Positions 1 to 8,318 of a stretch of 64,000 nucleotides of DNA are shown one piece after another (positions within the stretch are counted from its first letter, which is position 1; every line of letters starts with the position of its first letter). The DNA comes from Ktedonobacter sp. SOSP1-85. Its GTDB lineage: Bacteria; Chloroflexota; Ktedonobacteria; Ktedonobacterales; Ktedonobacteraceae. Made by a program: the position numbers and the translations under genes. The notes below the pieces were generated by a model that was given only the letters and a program-made list of their open reading frames with translations, did not search any database and was not told the DNA's origin. The stretch is from NCBI RefSeq assembly GCF_016587415.1, contig NZ_BNJI01000003.1:930001-994000 (forward strand). Reading direction: 5' to 3'.

Positions 1-870
1 GCCCGGCGCAAGCAATGTCTCAACATAGATTGGGTTTCCCACTGTGGAGAGTGCCTGCCGTTGCCCCTGCGCGACCGCTTCCGCTCCCAGCAACGTTAAG
101 GGAAAGCTCTCACCCGCCTGGAACTCCACCATCTGACCCTCACGGATGATATGGACGCCTCCCTTGCCCTCAACGGCGACCTCGCCCGTGACAAAGTCCA
201 GAATACAGGCGGTATGCTCATCGATGCCAAAGACAACCACGTCCTCCGGCAACTGCTTCAGCATCTTGCTGAAACGCTCGCGCCCCATATAGCAGAAGCT
301 TGTATCCAGGTCGGCCCCACCCTCATTGTTATTCCAGTGCGGCACAATCGCCAGGGTCATGCCAAAGGGTTTGAAGAAATCCAGCCCCTGATACCAACTC
401 GGCTCATCACCAACCTTGAAAATCTCATAGACTGGAAGGCTATAAGAACCCATCGCAATAGAGGCCGCACTGGAGACATAGAGCGCGGTACCGTTAGCAT
501 GTGCCTGGCGGATGGCATCAAAATAGGTCGTTCCCTGTAGTTCGCGTATCATATACGTTGGGCTGCCTGGCCCGGCAAGGATGGCGCGCGCATGTGTGAT
601 GGCTGCTAGCATGGCGGCCCCGGTCTCGCTCTCCTGCTCCTCCTGGCGCGTCTCAATGCGTTGCGGCTGGGGGCGAAACTCACCTAAGCGCTCCCGCAAA
701 AACTGCACAATCTTCTCCGCGACCAGCACACGGTTAGGCTGAAAACCAGCAGGCGTATCTAAAACCGCGATGGTCCGCGGTTCTTCTAAGCGAGGTAGCA
801 TCTGACTCAGCACGCGGCGTCCAACCACGGTCGTTTCACCTGATCCTAGAATCGCGCATTGTCCTGGCAT
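1..870 (-). CDS. Peptidase S51 / type 1 glutamine amidotransferase-like protein, C-terminus cut by window edge
   Basis: Open reading on the minus strand for 290 codons from an ATG at 870, running off the left edge. The N-terminus has a beta-strand and turn (AILGSGETT, residues 6-14), and VSSAASIAMGS (about 132-142) aligns with the nucleophile elbow of the S51/cyanophycinase fold, usually GxSAGA. Here Ser134 is followed by AAS rather than AGA, so catalysis is uncertain. A second S51-like protein at 16780-17544 has an intact elbow. A TTG at 879-877 has a well placed GGAGGG about 7 bases upstream and may be the true start; the ATG at 870 is conservative. The reading frame is clean throughout. 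Substrate unknown. Confidence 0.75.
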   Translation of the reverse strand, partial: MPGQCAILGSGETTVVGRRVLSQMLPRLEEPRTIAVLDTPAGFQPNRVLVAEKIVQFLRERLGEFRPQPQRIETRQEEQESETGAAMLAAITHARAILAGPGSPTYMIRELQGTTYFDAIRQAHANGTALYVSSAASIAMGSYSLPVYEIFKVGDEPSWYQGLDFFKPFGMTLAIVPHWNNNEGGADLDTSFCYMGRERFSKMLKQLPEDVVVFGIDEHTACILDFVTGEVAVEGKGGVHIIREGQMVEFQAGESFPLTLLGAEAVAQGQRQALSTVGNPIYVETLLAPG

Positions 871-960
871 AGTCTGCAAAGTTCGCCCTCCATTTGCTAT
901 TTGCGTCTATAACAAGCTCAATTTCCTGGTTAACCTCTTTACTATTCTGAGAGCTCCCCG

Positions 961-1223
961 CTAAATGCGAGGAAGAGCACGTGCCTCTTGCCAGGCGGGG
1001 GTAGCCCGCATACGCCTCAAACGCTTCTGGCCTTCGGAGAGGATAGCATTGTAGAACTGGCGAGCCGCTTCCAGGTGGGCACGCAGGCGTGCGGCTTGCC
1101 CTGGATCGACCACCAGAGGCAGTTCGAGCAGAAAGGTGGGGGTCGCAAGTCGTTTCTCCTGCTGTTCTTTCTGCTTGCGCGATCCTGGCGTGTCTTGGGC
1201 ATCTGCGCTCCACCTTCAAACAC
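961..1223 (-). pseudogene. Remnant of a TnpB-type transposase N-terminus
   Basis: On the minus strand the segment begins MPKTRQDRA, then changes frame to read RKQKEQQEKRLATPTF, LPLVVDPGQAARLRAHLEAA, RQFYNAILSEGQKRLRRMR and ATPAWQEARALPR before a stop at 961. This resembles the N-terminal region of long IS605-type OrfB/TnpB proteins. The RuvC core and zinc finger are absent, and the start needs a frameshift near 1195. It differs from the two intact TnpB copies in this window, so it comes from another element. Recognised from remembered family sequence; a profile search would settle it. Confidence 0.55.
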
Positions 1224-1320
1224 ATACCTGTGATCAGTAATAGTACGTCTATTCTAGCAGAGAGACCAGAAGAACACAAGTTCTTAAGGCATTCTTTTTC
1301 CTGTTCTCTTCACGCACGCT

Positions 1321-1729
1321 CGTGGGAGAGCATTTCGTCTCACAGTTCTCATTACCCTTGTGCTTTTAGTGCTTCAGCACATTTTGGGAATGCTTGCCAA
1401 TCTCGAGGTGCAGCTTCCGAGCGGAAATGTCTCAAGCTGGGTCTTCGGGAAGAGCATCATCATTCAACTTCATATCTATCTCGGGACGCTGCTGATTGTC
1501 GTTGCACTGGTGGCCTTGATTTTGAGTTTCGTCGCGCGGCATCCTGTTGGGATCATCGCAGCCGTTGCTGGCTCCGCTCGTCTTTGCCTGGCTCAGTGGG
1601 GTCCAATTTCTTGCCACCCAGCAAAATGACCTGGAACTTCGGATGGCACTTGGCTTTATGGGAGCTTTCATCGCCTACCTCCTTGGCTACTTCTTCTCGG
1701 GAGTCCATTCCCAAAGGCCGTCAATCTGA
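1321..1729 (+). pseudogene. Frameshifted small integral membrane protein remnant
   Basis: One frame gives hydrophobic segments LTVLITLVLLVLQHILGMLA and LGTLLIVVALVALILSFVAR. About 230 bases in, the coding signal passes to the next frame, which gives PLLAPLVFAWLSGVQFLA and MALGFMGAFIAYLLGYFF and ends at 1729. Together these make a four-helix membrane protein of about 135 residues. No ATG/GTG/TTG start with a ribosome site precedes the first helix; an in-frame stop lies at about 1285. The frame change near 1545 corresponds to one extra base. Function not recognised. Confidence 0.5.
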
Positions 1730-1752
1730 ACATCACTCGCTGTCCCCTGAGC

Positions 1753-1950
1753 ATGAAAGAGAAGAGCAGATCTAACAAGGAAAGGGACAGGGTTCACTCC
1801 CTGCTTGTATGGCTGCTTCCACATTCTCGTTTTCACAGTGCAGCGCAGATACGTGCGCTTTTTGAACAGGCGGACCTGGATGTAGAGGCGCAGCCAGCTC
1901 CTGTTTCGCGCTTTGTGTGTATCACCATCGGGACGCGCGCCAGCAGATGA
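1753..1950 (+). pseudogene. Short fragment, possibly the C-terminus of a SAM methyltransferase
   Basis: A 65-codon reading with HSAAQIRALFEQADLDVE followed by SRFVCITIGTRASR. The pattern (amphipathic helix with ALFEQAxLxVE, then a terminal strand) resembles the last 40 residues of class I SAM-dependent methyltransferases, but no SAM-binding part is present upstream. It lies in a decayed region between a broken membrane protein and another fragment. No ribosome site supports the ATG at 1753. The family assignment is weak. Confidence 0.3.
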
Positions 1951-2156
1951 TTGGCGTCGATTTCTTCCATGGCTTCTCAACATCCGTCGAAGTCGCACCT
2001 AATACCAAGCTCACGCTTGAGTGTGTACGGGAACAGGAACAGGTTTCGGCAAGTTTGGCCGATATGGCAGCCGACATTGTTGCTGGCAAACAACAGGTGG
2101 CGCTCGACCTTCGGCGATCGTTCACAGTTGAGCAGTTTGCTCCAGATGGAGAGTGA
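1917..2156 (+). pseudogene. Unrecognised C-terminal gene fragment
   Basis: The frame overlapping the end of the previous fragment reads GVDFFHGFSTSVEVAPNT, LECVREQEQVSASLADMAAD and IVAGKQQVALDLRRSFTVEQ, ending FAPDGE at 2156. Composition is protein-like, but the family is not recognised. There is no ribosome site at its start, and the region looks like the tail of a longer lost gene. Bases 2157-2391 after it hold nothing recognisable apart from the putative PadR operator. Confidence 0.3.
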
Positions 2157-2329
2157 GGCCGCTTCTCCTGAGGAAAGTAGCGTAGAAGCGAAGCCAACTC
2201 GCACTCGACGGTGTAAACTTTGACATGAAGCTGTTGATTTTCTTGGGAATTACTCTGTCGATGAGAGATGCCCTTCCTTGACCAGCTACGGAGAAGTTGG
2301 CGAAAGCGCGCCAATAGATCTGATTATTG

Positions 2330-2391
2330 AGTTTTTATTCCACTAGTGGTATATTCCACACGTGAAATATTAAAGATAAAGGGGCCTCTCT
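2330..2391 (+). promoter_or_regulatory. Putative promoter/operator of the PadR gene
   Basis: AT-rich stretch before the PadR start, with two direct copies of TATTCCAC at 2336-2343 and 2352-2359 and the dyad CCACTAGTGG between them (2340-2349). PadR regulators often bind inverted or direct repeats over their own promoter, so autoregulation is plausible. Assigned by position and symmetry only. Confidence 0.35.
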
Positions 2392-2964
2392 ATGCACCCA
2401 ATTTCGAATGTAGAATTCATGCTGCTGCAAATGATCGAGGAATGTCGTCAGGCTTCAGGGTACGATATCAAGAAGTTAGTCGATCAACGCGGTTATCGGG
2501 AATGGACGAATATAGGCACGACTTCGATCTACGCAGGACTGAAGAAGCTGAGTGATAAAGGTTGGATCGTAACCGAGGAATCCGACGAAAAATCCGGTAA
2601 GGGGCCTATGCCGAACCGTTTTGCCCTCACCGAAGCCGGTATTGCCAAGCTGAAACAAGAAATCCTGGACAGCCTGTCATCTGCGCGAGAGCGCGACAGT
2701 CGCTTCGATCTCGGCCTGGCTGCTTTACCTTTTGTCGGGAAGGACGAGGCCGTGGAAGCTTTGCGGAATCGGTTGGATTTTCTTCGAGAGACTTCAAAAA
2801 AAATAGAGCAAAAGTATGAATCGCAAGGCGGCGTTCGATTGCCGTTGAACGTAAGAGCGCTGTTCTTGCATCCGATAAGCCTCATCGAGAGCGAGCGAGC
2901 GTTCGTTGCCAATCTCATTCAAGAATTGTTGGAGGAGACAGAGGAATATGGGCAAAATCATTGA
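2392..2964 (+). CDS. PadR family transcriptional regulator
   Basis: 190 residues. The N-terminal winged helix (about 1-80) shows the PadR pattern: SNVEFMLLQMIEE, SGYDIKKLV, TTSIYAGLKKLSDKGWIV and the wing NRFALTEAGIAKLK. The C-terminal part (about 90-185) is charged and helical, as in the Vir_act_alpha_C domain used for dimerisation. The 3' end overlaps the start of the BtrH-like gene by 17 bases, so the pair is translationally linked and the regulator probably controls that gene. Base composition and codon use are more AT-rich than in the flanking genes, resembling a Bacillota gene and suggesting joint acquisition. Confidence 0.85.
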   Translation: MHPISNVEFMLLQMIEECRQASGYDIKKLVDQRGYREWTNIGTTSIYAGLKKLSDKGWIVTEESDEKSGKGPMPNRFALTEAGIAKLKQEILDSLSSARERDSRFDLGLAALPFVGKDEAVEALRNRLDFLRETSKKIEQKYESQGGVRLPLNVRALFLHPISLIESERAFVANLIQELLEETEEYGQNH

Positions 2965-3928
2965 CAGTTTCGTTTCCTATCAAGGCGAACATTGTGAAAC
3001 GACAGCTATGGGTAATTTGCTGCAATTTGCGGGAGTCCAGCTGTCGGAACCGATGCTGTTCGGACTCGGGCAAGGGCTCGGATTCATATATTGGGACTCA
3101 AAGGGGATGGACTTTCCGTTCATCGGAGGAAGGGTGAAACCGGATGAATTGACGGCCAATCTCGCCGCCCGGCTAGGGTTGACCGTCAAAATTCAAGAAA
3201 CGTCGTCCGTCGATAAAGCGTGGCAGAACATATGGAGCTGCATCGAACATGGAATTCCGGTCGGGCTGAAATTGGACTCCTATTACTTGGACTATTTCAC
3301 GAACAAAGTGCACTTTGCCGGTCACTATGCGGTCCTATACGGTATCGATGACGAATACGCATATATGGCGGACACCAGACAACAGGGCGGACTGGTGAAG
3401 ACGCGTTTGACCAGCTTGGCCGCGGCCAGAAACGCAAAGGGGTCCATGAGTTCCCGAAATCGTTCTTTTACGCTCGAGCCAATCGACGCCTTGCCGCCGC
3501 TCGTTCCAGCTGTACGCGCATCCTTGTCCAAGAATTCGTATGACTATTTGAACCCGCCCATTCGCAATATTGGGAAAAAAGGCATAGTCAAAATGAGCAA
3601 TGAAATCTTGAAGTGGCCTTCCCGTAGCAACAATATCGAACATGATTTATGCCTGACCGCTTTGCTGATGGAGCGTGCTGGAACCGGCGGCGCTTTGTTT
3701 CGGAATCTGTATCGGGATTTCCTGAAAGAATGCGTCGATCTGTTGGAAGACCCGAAAATCGAACAAGCCTACCGTTTGTTTACGGAAATCGCTCCAATGT
3801 GGGTCAGTGTTTCTGCTTCGATCGACCGTGCGGGAAGAACAGGTAACCAACAGGAGCTACAGCAGGCGTCGAAGCTTTTGCTCGAGATTGCGGATAAAGA
3901 ACGCGCAGCCATGGAGCTACTATCCTGA
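2948..3928 (+). CDS. BtrH N-terminal domain protein (butirosin biosynthesis H-like)
   Basis: 326 residues from the ATG at 2948, preceded by GGAGGAGACAGAGGA inside padR. The N-terminal half matches the BtrH/DUF4872 type: an early Cys in HCETTAMGNLL (about residues 13-23) and a later His in HFAGHYAVLYGID, consistent with the papain-like Cys-His arrangement of BtrH acyltransferases. BtrH moves an acyl side chain from a carrier protein onto an aminoglycoside, but many relatives lie outside antibiotic clusters and have unknown substrates. No carrier protein or aminoglycoside genes are nearby. PadR plus BtrH-like gene looks like a two-gene unit, possibly transferred. The family call is fair; the substrate is unknown. 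Confidence 0.75.
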   Translation: MGKIIDSFVSYQGEHCETTAMGNLLQFAGVQLSEPMLFGLGQGLGFIYWDSKGMDFPFIGGRVKPDELTANLAARLGLTVKIQETSSVDKAWQNIWSCIEHGIPVGLKLDSYYLDYFTNKVHFAGHYAVLYGIDDEYAYMADTRQQGGLVKTRLTSLAAARNAKGSMSSRNRSFTLEPIDALPPLVPAVRASLSKNSYDYLNPPIRNIGKKGIVKMSNEILKWPSRSNNIEHDLCLTALLMERAGTGGALFRNLYRDFLKECVDLLEDPKIEQAYRLFTEIAPMWVSVSASIDRAGRTGNQQELQQASKLLLEIADKERAAMELLS

Positions 3929-4547
3929 CAATATTGCCCTTGTACCCCCTCCGGGACCGGATGCCTCAACATACAAGGCTCCGTGGAGTCGTCTGAGAAG
4001 CAGAAAGCCTGTGCCTCAGCCGACTCCGCAGAGTCCTGACCTTGAGTGATCCATCATATCTTCCAAGCTCCGCTGCCTCGCGTGTCGGTTCTCCGCGCGA
4101 ACGTGCTGTGAGCTGAACTGGCAGCGGCAAAGCATCTCCCTGGTCAAAAGAGGCCATGAGGAGAAAGATGTAAGGTCATTCATGATAGCATATGGCGTTT
4201 GTTCGTTCCAGGGGAAATGGGGAAGAAACTGTTCAAACTGAGTTTCAGCTCGACTTTTTCTCAAATGTGGGTTGCGTATGAATCAGATGAAAAACCACAT
4301 GAAGGGCTTGGAGAGACATAAACGTCCATTTAGGCCTATTAGGCCCGCCGGAGAAATTTACAAGCGCTTTGGCCTCTCGTCAGCTTCTTCAGAAAAGCGG
4401 GGTGCCATTGCCCTTTCCAGCTTTGCAACAGATTGGTCGCGAAACCTGTTCTTTTGACCAGTGTCACAAAGATGAGTGTCTGCTATATTTTTGTAGTGAG
4501 CAATCACCCTAGTTCGTAAGGCATTGGAAGGAGGAACGTTTTTTCTG
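3929..4547. other. Intergenic region without a recognisable gene
   Basis: About 620 bases between the BtrH-like gene and the TetR gene. Short open frames exist on both strands, but none has a ribosome site or a recognisable protein. The last 30 bases carry the AAGGAGG of the TetR gene. Nothing else seen. Confidence 0.5.
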
Positions 4548-5138
4548 ATGAGAACACGTCGATACATTTTGGAGGCGGCAGAACGCATGCTGCAAACAAA
4601 GGGCCTGGCTCGCCTGACCAGTAAAGAAATTGCGGAGGCTGCTGGATGTGCTGAAGGAACCCTGTATAACCACTTTGAGACCAAGGAAGCATTAATTCTG
4701 GCGGCTATTGAAGAAAACCAGCCGGAGTTCTTCACCGTGGTTGGGGGGGATCGCATTGGAGAACGCTCCATTGAAGAAAATATCCAGGAAATCGCCCGGG
4801 CTGCCATTCGTTATTACCAAAAACTCCTCCCATTGACGACAGCGTTATTCGCCGACATGGACCTGCTGGCTCACTTTCGCCTCTGGCTGCAGGAGCACCA
4901 ACGTGGACCATTGGGACTCTACGAGATCGTTGCCAGCTATGTTGCCGCTGAGCAGCGTCTGGGTCGTCTCAAGCCAGAGATCGAGCCGTTTGCGTTCGCG
5001 GCGCTGCTGCTAGGTCCCTGCCATCAGTATGCTTTTATCCACTACTTTCAGGGGTTCAATCCTTTCCCTGTCTCCGAAGAGCAGTTTGTCGCTGATCTGG
5101 TGCAGACGCTCTTGCAGGGAGGCATCCCTGTGAAGTAA
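4548..5138 (+). CDS. TetR family transcriptional regulator
   Basis: 196 residues from the ATG at 4548, chosen because AAGGAGG lies 12 bases upstream; an in-frame ATG at 4524 has no such site. The N-terminal helix-turn-helix is typical: RRYILEAAERMLQTKG, LTSKEIAEAAGCAEGTLYNH and FETKEALILAAIE. The C-terminal half is a helical ligand pocket. It stands first in a co-oriented series with haloalkane dehalogenase, an oxidoreductase and an esterase, so it is the likely local repressor, although no operator palindrome was identified. Confidence 0.9.
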   Translation: MRTRRYILEAAERMLQTKGLARLTSKEIAEAAGCAEGTLYNHFETKEALILAAIEENQPEFFTVVGGDRIGERSIEENIQEIARAAIRYYQKLLPLTTALFADMDLLAHFRLWLQEHQRGPLGLYEIVASYVAAEQRLGRLKPEIEPFAFAALLLGPCHQYAFIHYFQGFNPFPVSEEQFVADLVQTLLQGGIPVK

Positions 5139-5305
5139 ATCGTTCGGGGAAAGCTTTCTCTTGGTGAAGTCCACTGTTGAAGAGGAAGCCTTTTCCCGGG
5201 GATGTGACATTTTCTCCGACGTCTCTTGCTTGAGATCACAGGCCGTCGACATCACTACCGGTCATCCAGAAGACGAGTAGTTCGTAGAAAGGAACGAGAA
5301 CTCTT

Positions 5306-6181
5306 ATGATTAACGCAACCTTTCCTTATCCTAAAAAGTTTCAAGAGGTGCTTGGACTACAAATGGCCTACGCAGAGGTTGGGAGCGGCGACCCGATTGT
5401 CTTCCTGCATGGGAATCCAACCTCTTCCTACCTCTGGCGCAACATCATCCCCTACCTGGAGCGTTTCGGACGCTGTATCGCTCCTGACCTGATTGGCATG
5501 GGTGATTCGGCGAAGTTGCCCCACAGCGGTCCCGACTCCTACACCTACCTCGAGCATCGGCGCTACCTGGATGCGCTTCTTGAGCAGCTCGACGTTCGGG
5601 AGCGCATCACCTTTGTCGCGCATGATTGGGGCGTTGCCCAGGCCTTTGACTGGACCCGCCGTCATCCGCACGCTGTGAAAGGGATCGCCTATATGGAAGG
5701 GGTTGTGGCTTCCATGAACTGGAACGAGATGCCTGAGCGCGGACGCAAGATCTTCCAGGCCTTGCGCTCTCCGGCAGGGGAACAGATGGTCCTGGAACAG
5801 AACTCGTTCATCGAGGTCAACCTGCCCGCGACCATTCAGCGCACCTTGAGCGAGGAAGAGATGAGCGCGTATCGCCGCCCATTTGCCGAGCCGGGAGAAG
5901 GGCGGCGTCCCACTCTCTCCTGGCCGCGCCAGATCCCCTTTGAGGGTGAGCCTGCCGAGGTTGCTGAGATTGTCGCAACCTCTGGGGAATGGCTCTCCCA
6001 TAACCCCATTCCCAAATTGTTTCTGCGCGCCGATCCAGGCAACCTGACCCCGAGTTCTCTGGCGGTTTGCCGGGCCTGGCCCGCGCAAACCGAAGTCAGC
6101 GTGCGCGGGCTTCATTATCCCCAGGAGGACTCTCCCAAGGAGACGGGGCAGGCACTAGTGAATTGGATGCAAACCCTGTAA
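5306..6181 (+). CDS. dhaA: Haloalkane dehalogenase (alpha/beta hydrolase, HLD-II type)
   Basis: 291 residues, close to the 290-295 of known enzymes. It hydrolyses carbon-halogen bonds to an alcohol, halide and proton. All five catalytic positions are visible: Asn37 in HGNP (halide binding), nucleophile Asp107 with Trp108 in VAHDWGVA, Glu131 in YMEGVV and His270 in GLHYPQEDSP. These match Asn41, Asp106, Trp107, Glu130 and His272 of Rhodococcus DhaA. The ribosome site AGAAAGGAACGAG precedes the ATG. It is followed after 21 bases by an oxidoreductase gene, which could act on the alcohol or carbonyl product. Halogenated substrate unknown. Confidence 0.9.
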   Translation: MINATFPYPKKFQEVLGLQMAYAEVGSGDPIVFLHGNPTSSYLWRNIIPYLERFGRCIAPDLIGMGDSAKLPHSGPDSYTYLEHRRYLDALLEQLDVRERITFVAHDWGVAQAFDWTRRHPHAVKGIAYMEGVVASMNWNEMPERGRKIFQALRSPAGEQMVLEQNSFIEVNLPATIQRTLSEEEMSAYRRPFAEPGEGRRPTLSWPRQIPFEGEPAEVAEIVATSGEWLSHNPIPKLFLRADPGNLTPSSLAVCRAWPAQTEVSVRGLHYPQEDSPKETGQALVNWMQTL

Positions 6182-6202
6182 GAAAAAAGGATAAGAACAA
6201 CC

Positions 6203-7155
6203 ATGTCAATTCATATGACGCGAATGATGCAAGCAATGCTTCTGCATAGTTATGGGAGCTCGGAATTGCTCCAGTTGGGGGAGACCCCTCGCCCGGTCCC
6301 GGAGGATGGCGAAGCGCTGGTGCGGGTCTATGCCGCAGGTGTGCATCCCATTGATTGGCAAATCCCTCAGGGAATGTTCAAAGAGTCTCAGCCCGTCACC
6401 TTTCCGTTTATTCCTGGCATCGAAGTGGCAGGGGTGGTCGAAGAGGTGGGAGCAGGAGTGACGCCCGAACTGCTCGGACAGGAGGTTTTGGGGCAGGTTG
6501 CTCATGGGGCTATGCCGAGTATGTCTCAGTTCCCGCGAGCGTCCTGGCACGCAAGCCAAAGACCTTGAGCTTTCTTGAGGCAGCCGCCTTTCCGTTTGGC
6601 GCAGTCACTGCCTGGCGCGCGCTCTTCGACATTGCAGGAGTGACCGCCGGACAACAGGTGCTGATTCAGGGAGCCACCAGCGGCATGGGTTTGTTCGCGG
6701 TGCAACTGGCGAAATGGAAGGGCGCCCGGGTGATTGGCACCGCTCCGGCGAGGTATCACGAGTTTGTGCGCTCTCTTGGTGCAGAACTGGTGGTGGATTC
6801 TACGACGATCCCTGCGGAGCGGATGGACCTGGTGATTCTTGGACCTGGCGCAACGGTGAGCAGCGCGCTGGCAGCTCTGCACGACGGAGGAACGCTGATG
6901 TCGAATGCGCAGTTGAGCCCCGAGGAGCGTGCGCAGGCACAGGCGCGCGGAATCCGGACAGTGACCAGTCGTGGGACGACCGCAGTCCCCCTGGATCAGC
7001 TCGTCCAACTGGCGGAGGAGGGCTTTCTCAGGGCACCGGTGGGCAAAGCGTTTGCCCTGCGCGAGGCGGCCCAGTCTCATGCCTACGCGCAGAGCGGTCA
7101 GGGCTTTGGGCGCTTCGCGCTACGCGTCGTGGAAGAAGATTCCGTGATGTTTTGA
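6203..7155 (+). pseudogene. Medium-chain NAD(P)-dependent oxidoreductase (quinone oxidoreductase type), one frameshift
   Basis: Two frames join into one protein of about 317 residues. The first reads from ATG 6203 through the GroES-like domain (VYAAGVHPIDWQIPQG, GIEVAGVVEEVGAG, GQEVLGQVAHG). The second continues GYAEYVSVPASVLARKP, the Rossmann motif QGATSGMGLFAVQLAKWKGA and the C-terminus AQSGQGFGRFALRV. The break is in the G-run at 6506-6509: one more G restores VAHGGYAEYVSV. No zinc-binding Cys set is visible, as in zeta-crystallin-like enzymes. It is co-oriented with the dehalogenase 21 bases upstream. Either a recent frameshift or a homopolymer sequencing error. Confidence 0.8.
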
Positions 7156-7235
7156 TTGACTGTCATGTAACACGTATGCGTATGTTTCTCTTCTTTTATT
7201 GTTTTCCATTTTTGCCTATTGAAAAGGAAAGTACG

Positions 7236-7601
7236 ATGTCTACCAGACACCTTGTTGACCCTGAACTTTTGCCCATGCTTGATCATCTTCCTGATGTACA
7301 ATTCACCACAGAATCCCTGGGGCAAATCCGAGTCATGATGAAGCAGAGTAGGCGGCAGCCTGTGAACAGCCCCGAGTTCGCCAGCATTGCTGTCAGCGAG
7401 CGCTTCGTCCCCGGTCCAGAAGGAGCACCTGAGGTACGAGTGCTGGTGTACCTGCCGACCACTGTGCAGGGGCCACTGCCCGCGTTGCTCTGGACCCACG
7501 GGGGTGGGTACGTCATGGGCGCGCCTGAGCAGGAAGATCTCCTGGTCAAGACCATGGTGTCAGCCTCCGGGTGTGCTGCCGTCTCAGTGGACTACCCTTA
7601 A
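7236..7601 (+). pseudogene. Truncated alpha/beta hydrolase (HSL-type esterase), N-terminal part
   Basis: 121 residues from the ATG at 7236 (AAAAGGAAAG upstream). It contains the oxyanion-hole motif WTHGGGYVMGAPEQED and the strand AAVSVDYP, where family members continue with RLAPE. A TAA follows directly, and the rest of the hydrolase, including the GxSxG nucleophile and the Asp and His residues, is absent. The 200 bases after it hold no homologous continuation in any frame, so the cause is a deletion, not a simple frameshift. Not expected to be active. Last member of the TetR/dehalogenase series. Confidence 0.75.
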
Positions 7602-7826
7602 GCATAGAGCTTATACATGGTATTTTCCTTCTCATGAAATAGACATTCAGGTAGGCCATGCCGGGTGCAGTGCCTCAGATTAATTCCTCTCATGTAGAGG
7701 AACCATGTGCTATACTAGTGCAAAAATACTAGACGGAAAAACAGGCTACCTCCTTTCCCAGCGAGAGTAGGTGCGTCGCCGTGCCCTCGAATGAGGGTTT
7801 ACAAGCACTACTGGATCTGTTGTACC

Positions 7827-8102
7827 ATGAAAGGAAGAGTGAGCGATTTGGAATGTCGCGCCGGATGTGGGGCCTGCTGTATCGCGCCCTCTATCAGCAC
7901 ACCAATCCCTGGTATGCTACAGGGTAAACCCGCGGGCGTGCGTTGTGTACAGCTTACCCAGGATAATCGTTGCCAGATCTTTGGCAAACCAGAGCGCCCC
8001 CAGGTCTGCCGCCTGCTCCGCCCCTCCCAAGAGATGTGCGGTAACTCACGCGAGGAGGCGTTGACCTATCTCATTCAACTTGAGCGCGCGACGGCGCCTT
8101 AG
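7827..8102 (+). CDS. YkgJ/UPF0153 family cysteine-cluster protein
   Basis: 91 residues from ATG 7827; an in-frame ATG at 7791 would add 12 residues, and neither has a strong ribosome site. The conserved pattern is visible: CRAGCGACCIAPSIS, GKPAGVRCVQL, NRCQIFGKPERPQVCRLLRP and a final EEALTYLIQLE. The seven or so conserved cysteines suggest a bound zinc or Fe-S centre. The biochemical role of the family is unknown. Stands alone before the LuxR gene. Confidence 0.8.
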   Translation: MKGRVSDLECRAGCGACCIAPSISTPIPGMLQGKPAGVRCVQLTQDNRCQIFGKPERPQVCRLLRPSQEMCGNSREEALTYLIQLERATAP

Positions 8103-8318
8103 TATGTCAAATCAGCAAACCATCGCTCACAGCCCACCTTTTTGAATCCATCAATTGGCGACGCCTCTTGTTTGGAGAAACCAGTCCCACAAGTCAGAGA
8201 ACGCTCTCCACGGGGTCAGATTGACAGTCTGCGAGAAGGCTTGCTTGCCAGTCACGTTTTTGCTATACTCACCCATGTTGGGGCGTTGGGGATGAAACCT
8301 GTTGTGTACAAGGAGCCT

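Noticed and set aside
836..1775. Several overlapping open frames on both strands around 836-1775
   Set aside because: They run through fragments recognised in other frames, lack ribosome sites and show no protein family pattern.
2948..3928. Aminoglycoside biosynthesis cluster suggested by the BtrH-like gene
   Set aside because: No carrier protein, aminotransferase, glycosyltransferase or other butirosin-type genes lie alongside it.
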